The position numbers and the translations under genes are program-made. A DNA stretch of 64,000 bases, from the NCBI RefSeq assembly GCF_028283685.1, contig NZ_JAPWKF010000007.1, positions 434,001 to 498,000 of the forward strand, written 5' to 3'. Shown piece by piece: positions 44,059 through 52,227 of the stretch. The first letter of the stretch is position 1. Each line of letters begins with the position of its first letter. The stretch is from Edaphobacter sp. (GTDB lineage Bacteria; Acidobacteriota; Terriglobia; Terriglobales; Acidobacteriaceae). The notes under the pieces were generated by a model. It was not told where the DNA came from, ran no database searches, and saw only the letters and a list, made by a program, of their open reading frames with translations.

Positions 44059-45377
44059 GCCGTCATCTCCCGTGGTTCTTCTTCCGGCAGTCTGCCGTAG
44101 TTCCAATAAAAAGCCTGCAATAAGCCACCGCACAGCGCAAAGATCACAAAGACATGGAACAACAAGTTCCACCCAAAGCGTCCGGCCATCAGTGCGACCA
44201 TATACGGAGAGATCAGCTGCCCTAACGAGCCCACACCGCTGATAAATCCAGAGACCGTTCCGGTGCTCAAGGCACCTCCCGCATCCTGTGACGCAGCTCC
44301 CTGCAGTAACGTATCAGGGCCGAAATTAGTGATGCCGATTAAGGCAATTCCCAGAGCATTCGTCCAATGACTGGCGGCACCGAGAAACGGCTGCAGCAGG
44401 CATGCAATACCGAGCCCCCAGAACATGAGAGCGCACACTGGAAATCGTCGCGAACCGAAACACTTGTCGGAAAGATATCCAGCCGCAAGTGCGCCTGCGA
44501 ATCCCGCTAACTCGAAAATACCTGAGGTATAGCTGGCCTCAGCCGCCCGATAGTGCAGTTGCTGCGTCATGTAGAGGGGCAACCAAAAAAGAAAGGCATA
44601 CCTCGTGATCTTCGCGAATAGACATCCTCCAGCAATCACGAGGACTTCTGGACTGCGCGCGATGAGGAGAAACTTTTCAAACATCGACTGGCTAGGAAGA
44701 ATCTGCGACAACGCCGGATCGTTGGGATCAGGCATCGATGTCTCTTCCAACTCCACGATCTGCACTCCAACTTCTTCCGGTGTGTCCCTTACGCCGAGAA
44801 AATAAAATGCCGCAACGCACAGGAGAATGACAGCAGGCATCCAGAACGCGCGTTGCCAGGCTGCTCCGGGAAGAAACGTGCAACGTGTAGCAAAGTACGT
44901 TACGGCAAGCGTCGCCAAAAATGCGCCGAGCACATAATTTGTCGTCCACCAGGACATCACAATGCCCCGGTTCTTCTTGGGAAACCAGTTGGACATCATC
45001 TGCACCAGTCCCGGCCAGCCGCCTGCCTGGCCAAGTCCGTTGACCATCATCATGGCAAACAGGATCTTTGGTGAAGAGGTGAACGCCATCGCCATATTGG
45101 CAAGTGCCGCTATACACATGCTCAATGCCACAACGAGACGAGCACCAAATCTGTCAGACAACACGCCGCAAATCATCTGGCCAGCGGAGTACATCAGGCT
45201 GTACACAAAAATCATGTTGGCAAAAGCCAACATCCCTAACGTACTGTGACCAGACAGCAGCGGAATAACAACACTGAAGTTCTTCCGGCAAAGGTAGAAG
45301 GAGGCGTAGGCCACCCATGTCACGGCAAAGATACGCGATTGCCATTGCAGTGTCTGGGACATGACACGGATTTTCAT
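44055..45377 (-). CDS. MFS organophosphate/phosphonate transporter (GlpT family)
   Basis: A 440-residue major-facilitator protein with 12 predicted spans. It carries the organophosphate:phosphate antiporter features of GlpT/UhpT: R31 in YLCRKNFSV and R259 in KITRYAFLFW, matching the two phosphate-binding arginines of GlpT (R45, R269), plus WFPKKNRGIVMSWW in the central region. It should take a phosphonate or related organophosphate from periplasm to cytosol. The gene starts directly after the PhnY stop (TAAATG) and ends overlapping the PbfA start, so it is embedded in the phosphonate operon. An MFS carrier here replaces the ABC importers often found with phosphonate genes. Confidence 0.85.
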   Translation of the reverse strand: MKIRVMSQTLQWQSRIFAVTWVAYASFYLCRKNFSVVIPLLSGHSTLGMLAFANMIFVYSLMYSAGQMICGVLSDRFGARLVVALSMCIAALANMAMAFTSSPKILFAMMMVNGLGQAGGWPGLVQMMSNWFPKKNRGIVMSWWTTNYVLGAFLATLAVTYFATRCTFLPGAAWQRAFWMPAVILLCVAAFYFLGVRDTPEEVGVQIVELEETSMPDPNDPALSQILPSQSMFEKFLLIARSPEVLVIAGGCLFAKITRYAFLFWLPLYMTQQLHYRAAEASYTSGIFELAGFAGALAAGYLSDKCFGSRRFPVCALMFWGLGIACLLQPFLGAASHWTNALGIALIGITNFGPDTLLQGAASQDAGGALSTGTVSGFISGVGSLGQLISPYMVALMAGRFGWNLLFHVFVIFALCGGLLQAFYWNYGRLPEEEPREMTA

Positions 45378-46805
45378 TTATGGCCGATCCCAGGGAAGTG
45401 AGTACGTTTTGATATAGGTCATACTTTTAGCGGCCTCGATTACGCCTTCTTTGTATCCAAGACCTGAAGACTTGATTCCTCCGAAGGGAGAGCACTCTAA
45501 GCGAAACCCGGGTATCTCATTAACATTCACCGTGCCCGTCTCCAGATCCGAGATCACTCTCTGTATTGACGGCCAATGATCGCTTACGACCGCACCTGAG
45601 AGTCCGAACTCCGTGTCATTGGCGATCTCGATGGCTTCGTTCAAATTCTGGAACCGGATAATTGGTGCAACCGGCCCGAAGGTCTCATGGCGAGCGATTG
45701 TCGTCTCGTTCGAAACATTGTCCAGGACCGTAGGAGCATATAAAGCTCCTTCGCGTGTGTGCCCCGCTATAAGACGGGCGCCCTCTGCGATCGACTGTTC
45801 AACACTCTGCTCAATTGCCATGGCCGCTTTCTCAGAGATCACGGTTCCCATCTGGGTGGCCGGATCCATCGGATTGCCAAATCTCAACTGTTCAGCTTTG
45901 TGAGCGAGAGATTCTGCAAAACGATCCGCCAGAGATTCATGCACCAGCAGGCGTCGAATCGCAGTGCAACGCTGTCCACTGTTTTTAAAGATTCCAGCAG
46001 CGGCCAACTCTGCTGCCTTTTCCGGATCGGCGTCCTCGAGCACCAGCATCGCTGAGCTTCCACCCATCTCAAGAACAATGCGCTTATAAGCAGCCACGCC
46101 CGCGATACGTTTGCCGACGGCCGTACTGCCGGTAAACGTTACCATCTCCACAAGAGGGTTTGTAATCATGCTTTCGGCAACCGCAGCGCTCTCGCAGTTG
46201 ATCACGCTTAGCATCTCCGGCGGCAATCCGCAGTCATATGCCAACCGAGCAATGTAGTGCGCTGAAAGCGGCGTGAGCTGTGAAGGCTTCAGCAGGATTG
46301 GGGCACCAGCCGCAATCGCAGGAGCCACTTTGTGGACCACCTGGTTGAGTGGATGGTTAAAGGGTGTAATCGCACAGACCAGCCGCAACGGATGCCGCGT
46401 CGTGTAAATTCGACGCGGCTTTGCTGAAGGTGAAACATCGCATGGGAAGACCTGGGAGTCATCCTGCAGTGATTGAATTGCCGAGAACATCAGCACATCA
46501 CAAGCTCGGCCCACCTCGTACGTCGTGTCCTGCAATGAAAGTCCGGACTCAAGGCTAATGAGTCTGCTGACCTCATCAATCTCGGCGGATAACCGCTGTG
46601 ACATCGCGTTCAGAATGCGGTAGCGCTCATGACGAGAGAGTCTAACCCGGCCGGCAGCCATCTTGTCTATGGCTCGCCCTGTCAGAGCTGCATCAGCCAA
46701 CGCCACAGCTCCAACCTTCTCTCCCGAATACGGGCTGCGGATATCCAGCCAGCCGGATCCCGCCTCCTCCTGGCCGACAATCAAATTTGCATACTCCCGC
46801 GTCAT
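45378..46805 (-). CDS. phnY: Phosphonoacetaldehyde dehydrogenase
   Basis: A 475-residue aldehyde dehydrogenase that should oxidise phosphonoacetaldehyde to phosphonoacetate with NAD. Catalytic residues are in place: N150 in ITPFNHP, E246 in LEMGG and nucleophile C280 in SGQRCTAIR. The C-terminus (PFGGIKSSGLGYKEGV ... IKTYSLPW) is the form I associate with PhnY. It lies 3 bp after the phosphonoacetate hydrolase gene, the next enzyme of the same pathway, and directly abuts the transporter gene. The generic label is 'aldehyde dehydrogenase'; the specific call depends on the phnA neighbour. ATG 46805 is the only sensible start. Confidence 0.87.
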   Translation of the reverse strand: MTREYANLIVGQEEAGSGWLDIRSPYSGEKVGAVALADAALTGRAIDKMAAGRVRLSRHERYRILNAMSQRLSAEIDEVSRLISLESGLSLQDTTYEVGRACDVLMFSAIQSLQDDSQVFPCDVSPSAKPRRIYTTRHPLRLVCAITPFNHPLNQVVHKVAPAIAAGAPILLKPSQLTPLSAHYIARLAYDCGLPPEMLSVINCESAAVAESMITNPLVEMVTFTGSTAVGKRIAGVAAYKRIVLEMGGSSAMLVLEDADPEKAAELAAAGIFKNSGQRCTAIRRLLVHESLADRFAESLAHKAEQLRFGNPMDPATQMGTVISEKAAMAIEQSVEQSIAEGARLIAGHTREGALYAPTVLDNVSNETTIARHETFGPVAPIIRFQNLNEAIEIANDTEFGLSGAVVSDHWPSIQRVISDLETGTVNVNEIPGFRLECSPFGGIKSSGLGYKEGVIEAAKSMTYIKTYSLPWDRP

Positions 46806-46808
46806 TGG

Positions 46809-48053
46809 TTACCTCTGTGTTCCATTGAGAGCAAAATCGTAGATGTCATAGTTATTGACGAAGCCGGATGCCAGACGTTCCGCGTATTCCGGAAGCAGTG
46901 GACGGTTGATCACGAAGGGTACACTTCGTTCGTGCAGGCCGCCGTGCGAACGCAGCCCCTGATGGACACCCGACAAGTCATGCCATTCCGGTGTTCTGCC
47001 AAATGTTGTGACATGGTCCCCCAGCACGACAAGATCCCCTATCCGATCTTCCGGAAGTAGAAACTGCTTCGCAGCCTCATCCCGGGACAAGACCTGCTCG
47101 ACGCCACTGACCGCAGCAAGCATCGCTCGCGCATCTTCGATCCCGCCATTCGGGAGATAAACCGTCGCGTAGGATCCCAACGCTCCATGATGAAGCACGT
47201 AAGGATCGGTGATCGGCAAGATGACAAAAGCACCTTCAAATCCCGCCTCGTTCAACAGCGTTTCAAGAAACCGTACTCTCGGCGTTCCGTCGGCACAGGT
47301 CTTCGCGTTCATTCCATGGTCTGCCGTGACTGCAACAATTGCGCCTGTCGCATGCAATCGTCCCAGCATCTCATCCACCCTCTTGTAAAACGCGTGAGCC
47401 AACTCTTCGTCAGGTGCCGCCTTGTGCTGCACATAATCCGTCGTACTTAGATAGAGCAAGTCAGCGACCCCGGCCTCCAGCATCGCGGCACCGGCCTCCA
47501 GGCAATAAATGCTCGCTTCCGGATCATAGATTCCTGGTGATGTGCCTCCGCGCAACGCCGCAACCATAGCCAAACGAGGATCCGTGTGAATAACGTCCTG
47601 AGCCTTTTCTACTGAAAAACAGATTCCGTCCAGACCGTAGCCGAGAATGCTTCGCAGCTTATCCTTAGCTGTCACTACGGCAACCGAACGCCCTGCTTGA
47701 GCCATTGCGGCGAACAACGTGCCGCAACGTAGATACTCCGGCGAGTTCATCATCACTTCGGCGCCGCTCTCAGCATCGTAGTAGAAGTTTCCACTGATGC
47801 CATTCACCTTTGCCGGTACGCCAGTAGCAATCGCAACATTATTGGGATTGGTAAAGGAAGGGATTGCGGAATTGGCAATTCCCTGGGCACCTCCCTGCAT
47901 CATCTTTGCCAGGTTCGGCATGACATCAACGCACGCTTCAAGATAGCTTGGGTCTGTACCGTCAAGGCAAACCGCCACGACAGGCGGTGTATCCAAGCGA
48001 TAAGACCTTCCATTTACTTTAATCACTTCTTCTCCTCGAATTAATGTCTCCAT
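46809..48053 (-). CDS. phnA: Phosphonoacetate hydrolase
   Basis: A 414-residue zinc enzyme of the alkaline phosphatase superfamily that splits the C-P bond of phosphonoacetate to acetate and phosphate. Starting at ATG 48053, the nucleophile falls at T68 in IPSFTNPNN, the same number as in the characterised Sinorhizobium enzyme. D31 is in VCLDGTDP, and later metal ligands lie in STTDYVQHKAAPDEELAHAF, TADHGMN and the C-terminal SHGGLHE. The family segment GNFYYDAESGAEVMM is also present. The frame opens at 48089, but 48053 has GGAGGG 8 nt upstream. A small 6-bp hairpin lies at 48099-48114, between this gene and the TonB receptor 113 bp upstream, so co-transcription with the receptor is likely but less tight than with phnY. 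Confidence 0.9.
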   Translation of the reverse strand: METLIRGEEVIKVNGRSYRLDTPPVVAVCLDGTDPSYLEACVDVMPNLAKMMQGGAQGIANSAIPSFTNPNNVAIATGVPAKVNGISGNFYYDAESGAEVMMNSPEYLRCGTLFAAMAQAGRSVAVVTAKDKLRSILGYGLDGICFSVEKAQDVIHTDPRLAMVAALRGGTSPGIYDPEASIYCLEAGAAMLEAGVADLLYLSTTDYVQHKAAPDEELAHAFYKRVDEMLGRLHATGAIVAVTADHGMNAKTCADGTPRVRFLETLLNEAGFEGAFVILPITDPYVLHHGALGSYATVYLPNGGIEDARAMLAAVSGVEQVLSRDEAAKQFLLPEDRIGDLVVLGDHVTTFGRTPEWHDLSGVHQGLRSHGGLHERSVPFVINRPLLPEYAERLASGFVNNYDIYDFALNGTQR

Positions 48054-48166
48054 GCCTTGAGCCCTCCGACGACAAGAATGAAGGGTCATTGGCGAGAGGT
48101 ACGGCTCCCCGTACGCGCTATCGCAATGCGAAACGCGTACGAGGCAAAGTTGGTGCGTTTACTGAC

Positions 48167-51100
48167 TTAATACAGAATCTTCAGCGCGAACTGCAGGATT
48201 CTTGGATCTCCTTGCGTGGACGTAATCATGCCGAAGGTGCTGTTCCCATATTGAGTATCTGGATTAGTAAAGTTGGCATGGTTGAGAACATTGAAGGCCT
48301 CAGCACGAAATTCAAGCTTTGCCGAATCCATCATCGCTGGAAGAGCAAATACCTTGTTGATCGAAGCATCAATGTTCACATATCCAGGCCCGTATAACGT
48401 GTTTCTGCCGATATTTCCGAAGCTCCCGGGAGCGCCGCCAGTGACATTCGCCGTGTTGAAGTATTGATTCAACATCTGCGAGCGCGACCGACTCGAGCTG
48501 AACTTCAATGGTCCCGTCTGATCCGCGTGGGGACTACACCCCGGACCGCATCCTGCCTGAGTCGAGCTGGCGGTGATCGTCGAAGGATAACCTGTTTGGA
48601 TCGTAGCGATACTACCGATGCGCCAGCGATTCGTAAAGAACGAGGCGAACGTTCCTTCACGTGTCAGCTTCGGTGTCTCATACAGAACAGACGCAACCAG
48701 AACATGCTTGCGGTCATAGTCAGATGCTCCGCGAAAGGCAAATGGATTGGATGGGTTTGGGCTAGATGAGCCTCCATTCATATCCTCTACGCTTCCGTTC
48801 TGCGTTGTGTAATCCAACGCCTTGGCAAACGTGTAGCTGGCAGTAAAGTTTAGGCCGTTCCGCATGGGATGCGAGACAAACAGCTGCAACCCGTTATAGT
48901 CTGCGTTTTGTCCAGCCTGAAGAAGATACAGGCGCTCAAACTCCGGTCGTGGGCGACGAGTCTGGATCGTCTGGGCGTTTCCCTGCACCGTCATACTGTA
49001 GTCATACTTCGGAGCATTGATGTCCTGAGTAAACGCGAGCTGTGACGAGTGATTTCCAACGTATGCGAGCCGATAGGCCCATCCCGGAGCAACCTGGTGT
49101 TCAATTGCCAGGTTCCACGCATACGTCGAAGGAATCTTCCAATGCTTGACCTGTGCATACGCAAATAGCGGAGTCGGGAATACAAGGTTTGGATTATTCA
49201 GGAACCCCGTCGGCAAAGGGAAGACATTCAGCGATTCGCGCCCTTCGTACGGCTTATCGAACGAACCGCCCTGCATATTTTGGTCGTAACCAAATGGCGC
49301 CTGATCGCTCAGCGCATTCAGCATATAGACCTCGGGGGTGCTGTAATAAATGCCCGCTCCCCCGCGAAGACTCATCGTTCCATCACCAAGCACATCCAGC
49401 GCAAAACCTGCGCGGGGAGCCAACAGGTTCCACATCGAATCAGTGATTCCATTGTTAAGCTTTTGACCGTTTAAAGTGTCCCCGGGGTACAGGAGACCTG
49501 CCGGTGAATTGCTATAGACCTGCGACTTCACACCCGTCGCATAAAGATCTTGCTGAAACAAGACATCGCGATTCTTCGTATCGGTCAGGGGTGTGTATGG
49601 CTCCCAACGCAGTCCAAGATCAATCGAGAGTCGCGGAGTGAGCCGAATGCTGTCTCCACCATAGAGCGCCTGGTAATGGTGGCGGCGAAACTCAAACTCT
49701 CCCGTTCCCTGCGTGAACTCGCCAAGACATCCGAGAATGGCATCCGCCTGATCGAAGCCTGTACAACGACCATCGAACGAAAATACACCGGAGGCATGGT
49801 AGGGGTTGTACTCGTTATAGCGTGACCAGCGCATCTCTCCGCCAAAGTTCACATTGTGTCGTCCCTTGGAGAACTGCCAGGATTGTGAAAAGCCTCCGCT
49901 GCCGCGCTTGAAATCCGCCGATCGACCGGCGCTGCCCAGGCCAAATCCACTGGTTCCGTCGAGACCGACGTCCATCTCGTTGGCCAGCGGGTTGATGTCG
50001 ATTCCCAGAGCCTGCTTAATATTTCCCCACGGGGAATCCAGGTTTCGGTGTGCCGGAACATAGTTGAGGTACACATGACTATCTGCCAGCAAATTATTCG
50101 TGATCGTCCAGGTCCATCCCAACGTGCCGCTATGCGCATTGGTCTTGGCTCCGTCTTGACTTGTGCCAAGGTTATTCCCGATAAACGGCTTAGGGGCATT
50201 GTCGCTCTGCATCAGATAGCGAGCATAGATCGTGTTATGAGAATTCAGAAGATAATCCGCACGACCGACATACTGAAAGACGGTTGAATTGTTTAAGACA
50301 GGCGCCGACACCAAGCCATTGGCGTTAGGCTCCGGCCAGAACGCAAGCAGCTTCTGCATTGCCGGGGACCACGCCGACTGCGGAATCTGGTTATTCAGGT
50401 AAGGAGTTCCGGTCGTCGGATTCACAAGCTGTATCTTCGAGCTACCATTCAGCAGATCTGAGAAATCTCCTCTGCGATAGGCCGCCGGCATCGCTTGCAC
50501 GAGATTACTGCCTTCCAGCTGACGGACCCAAGTACCCTGCCAGCCAGCAAACAGGAAGAGCTTGTTCTTGATAATTGGTCCACCAATCGTGAACCCGCCC
50601 TGATTACGCTTCAGTTGATCACCGGTGGTTGAGAAGAAGTTGTTTGCGTTGAAAGCCGTATTGCGGACGAACCAAAAGAGCGTTCCATGGTACTGATTCG
50701 TTCCGCTCTTCGTGATGATATTGACAGACCCACCGGGACTTGAGCCAACATCAACTCCTTTGCCCGCAGTGACAACACTAAACTCCTGCGACGCATCCGG
50801 AAACGGAAACGGCATGCCAGAGTTGTACATCGTGTCGTTATTGTCCGCTCCGTCCAGCGTATAGCGCGTTTCATTGTTTCGGGCTCCGTTGATGGAGAAT
50901 TGACGACTCCCGGCCGTGATCTTGATACCATCGCCATACCCCTGCTGATCAGCACCGTGAGTGTTCTGTGCAATCGAGACTCCCGGAGAGAGCAGTGCCA
51001 GATCTGCAAGATTTCTGCCATTCAATGGCAGCTCCTCGACGCGCTGCGAATCCACCACAACCTTCATGTCGTTGCCCTGCAATTGAACAAGCGAGGGATC

Positions 51101-51511
51101 CGAGGTCACATCCACCGAGGTCTGTACACGATCAACGCCAAGTTTCGCTTCGATCTTCAGGTTGTCATTGACATGAAGAATGACACTGCTCTTTTCAAAC
51201 GGGGAAAATCCCACCCTCGAGATGCGGATGTTATACGTTCCCACAGTGAGCGAGGGGATACGATACTCTCCCTGGTTATTGGTCGTGTCGGTACGAACCT
51301 GCTGCGTTCCGATCTCGATGACGGTGATGGTTGCGCCAGGAAGAGCAGCACCTTGGCCGTCATAGACCGATCCGAATAAGCCGGCCGTATTTCCTTGTTG
51401 CGCCAAACCTTCCCTGCACGTACCAAGCGCAGACAACAAAAGAAGGCAGGACAGAAGCCTGCAAAGTACTTTCCGCTTCGACAGTTCGCCAGTAGCTATG
51501 GACCTCAGCAT
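48167..51511 (-). CDS. Oar-like TonB-dependent receptor (phosphonate cluster)
   Basis: A 1114-residue outer-membrane receptor: signal peptide (VLCRLLSCLLLLSALGT, ~15-31), carboxypeptidase-regulatory-like domain (~40-125, GLFGSVYDGQGAALPGATIT), plug (~140-270, VEELPLNGRNLADLALLSPG) and a long barrel ending in aromatic Y (ALKILY). It is the first gene on the strand of the phosphonate operon, 113 bp ahead of phnA, and is therefore a candidate outer-membrane importer for the phosphonate or its lipid/glycan carrier (inference). ATG 51511 has GGAG 5 nt upstream; a longer frame start at 51544 is less likely. It is the third receptor of this type in the window, with no close sequence identity seen to the others beyond family motifs. 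Confidence 0.87.
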   Translation of the reverse strand: MLRSIATGELSKRKVLCRLLSCLLLLSALGTCREGLAQQGNTAGLFGSVYDGQGAALPGATITVIEIGTQQVRTDTTNNQGEYRIPSLTVGTYNIRISRVGFSPFEKSSVILHVNDNLKIEAKLGVDRVQTSVDVTSDPSLVQLQGNDMKVVVDSQRVEELPLNGRNLADLALLSPGVSIAQNTHGADQQGYGDGIKITAGSRQFSINGARNNETRYTLDGADNNDTMYNSGMPFPFPDASQEFSVVTAGKGVDVGSSPGGSVNIITKSGTNQYHGTLFWFVRNTAFNANNFFSTTGDQLKRNQGGFTIGGPIIKNKLFLFAGWQGTWVRQLEGSNLVQAMPAAYRRGDFSDLLNGSSKIQLVNPTTGTPYLNNQIPQSAWSPAMQKLLAFWPEPNANGLVSAPVLNNSTVFQYVGRADYLLNSHNTIYARYLMQSDNAPKPFIGNNLGTSQDGAKTNAHSGTLGWTWTITNNLLADSHVYLNYVPAHRNLDSPWGNIKQALGIDINPLANEMDVGLDGTSGFGLGSAGRSADFKRGSGGFSQSWQFSKGRHNVNFGGEMRWSRYNEYNPYHASGVFSFDGRCTGFDQADAILGCLGEFTQGTGEFEFRRHHYQALYGGDSIRLTPRLSIDLGLRWEPYTPLTDTKNRDVLFQQDLYATGVKSQVYSNSPAGLLYPGDTLNGQKLNNGITDSMWNLLAPRAGFALDVLGDGTMSLRGGAGIYYSTPEVYMLNALSDQAPFGYDQNMQGGSFDKPYEGRESLNVFPLPTGFLNNPNLVFPTPLFAYAQVKHWKIPSTYAWNLAIEHQVAPGWAYRLAYVGNHSSQLAFTQDINAPKYDYSMTVQGNAQTIQTRRPRPEFERLYLLQAGQNADYNGLQLFVSHPMRNGLNFTASYTFAKALDYTTQNGSVEDMNGGSSSPNPSNPFAFRGASDYDRKHVLVASVLYETPKLTREGTFASFFTNRWRIGSIATIQTGYPSTITASSTQAGCGPGCSPHADQTGPLKFSSSRSRSQMLNQYFNTANVTGGAPGSFGNIGRNTLYGPGYVNIDASINKVFALPAMMDSAKLEFRAEAFNVLNHANFTNPDTQYGNSTFGMITSTQGDPRILQFALKILY

Positions 51512-52227
51512 ATTCTCTCCTTGAACCGATCTAGGACAGCTCATAGCCCATGCGACTGATCCGGTGTCACTCCCGAGGGCTCAAATATTCGTTTTTTTTA
51601 AAAAAGAGGGCTTATTACCCATTTCTGAGCATTCGTGCTGATGAAGCTATTTCTTGTGAAAGTGAACTTGGTTGTGCTGCTAAACGGATAATAGCAACGA
51701 AATTTCAGCACATGAGGTCGGAGTACTTTTTTGTAAATCGGAAGATTATGAGTTCCATAATCAAAACGAGGACAAATTAATCCCTCATTAATGGTCACGC
51801 GAATTCGGCAGCCTTCCAAAATTCTGGCAGCGATCTCACGCAACCGTGATGCGTATGGCTTAGGTTTGAGAAATCTCCACCTTCGGCCACCCAGACCTGC
51901 ACCTTCGCGTCGGGATACGTGAAGGAAGCGGGCAGAATGCCTATCACGGTGTAGGGCTTGCTATCGAGATGGATTTGCCCCCCCCAACAATGCCGCAGCA
52001 AACCGTTTCTCACCTGCGTCGCACTTACCTACCGACATTTGCCGCACCTAGCGAAGCACGGTGCGCTTTATATGTCTTATTCCCGTACAGTGCATTTACG
52101 TTGTAACGTGTTAGACATGCAGCTTCATCCTCTATGATCCGCAAGTGAAATACCTTCGGCGGCTTCATTGTTCCGGCAAACACCCCTTCCACCACATACA
52201 AATCATCTGCCTTCGGGAGCCATTGGC
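51512..52227. other. Intergenic region with promoters and a permease relic
   Basis: About 715 bp between the divergent TonB receptor and the GH106-like gene. The left ~300 bp is AT-rich and should hold the promoter of the phosphonate operon. The middle carries a degraded ADOP permease fragment (listed separately). The right ~150 bp should hold the promoter of the glycosidase gene. No RNA gene was recognised. Confidence 0.45.
51857..52020 (-). pseudogene. Fragment of an ADOP/MacB-like permease
   Basis: The minus strand encodes LDSKPYTVIGILPASFTYPD and VQVWV, a stretch typical of the first periplasmic domain of ADOP/MacB-type permeases. Just before it, at a run of G, the frame changes: EKRFAAALLGG lies in one frame and QIHLDSK in the next. 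Nothing else of the ~800-residue gene is left. It marks old DNA loss at the right edge of the phosphonate block. Confidence 0.6.

Noticed and set aside
48099..48114. GTACGG/CCGTAC hairpin between the TonB receptor and phnA as a terminator
   Set aside because: Only a 6-bp stem and no T-run on the minus strand; more likely a minor structure or partial attenuator than a transcript end.
38298..52085. Shared 12-mer TATGTCTTATTC upstream of the SDR gene and upstream of the GH106-like gene
   Set aside because: A 12-bp match is expected many times by chance in 64 kb, and the flanks do not match.
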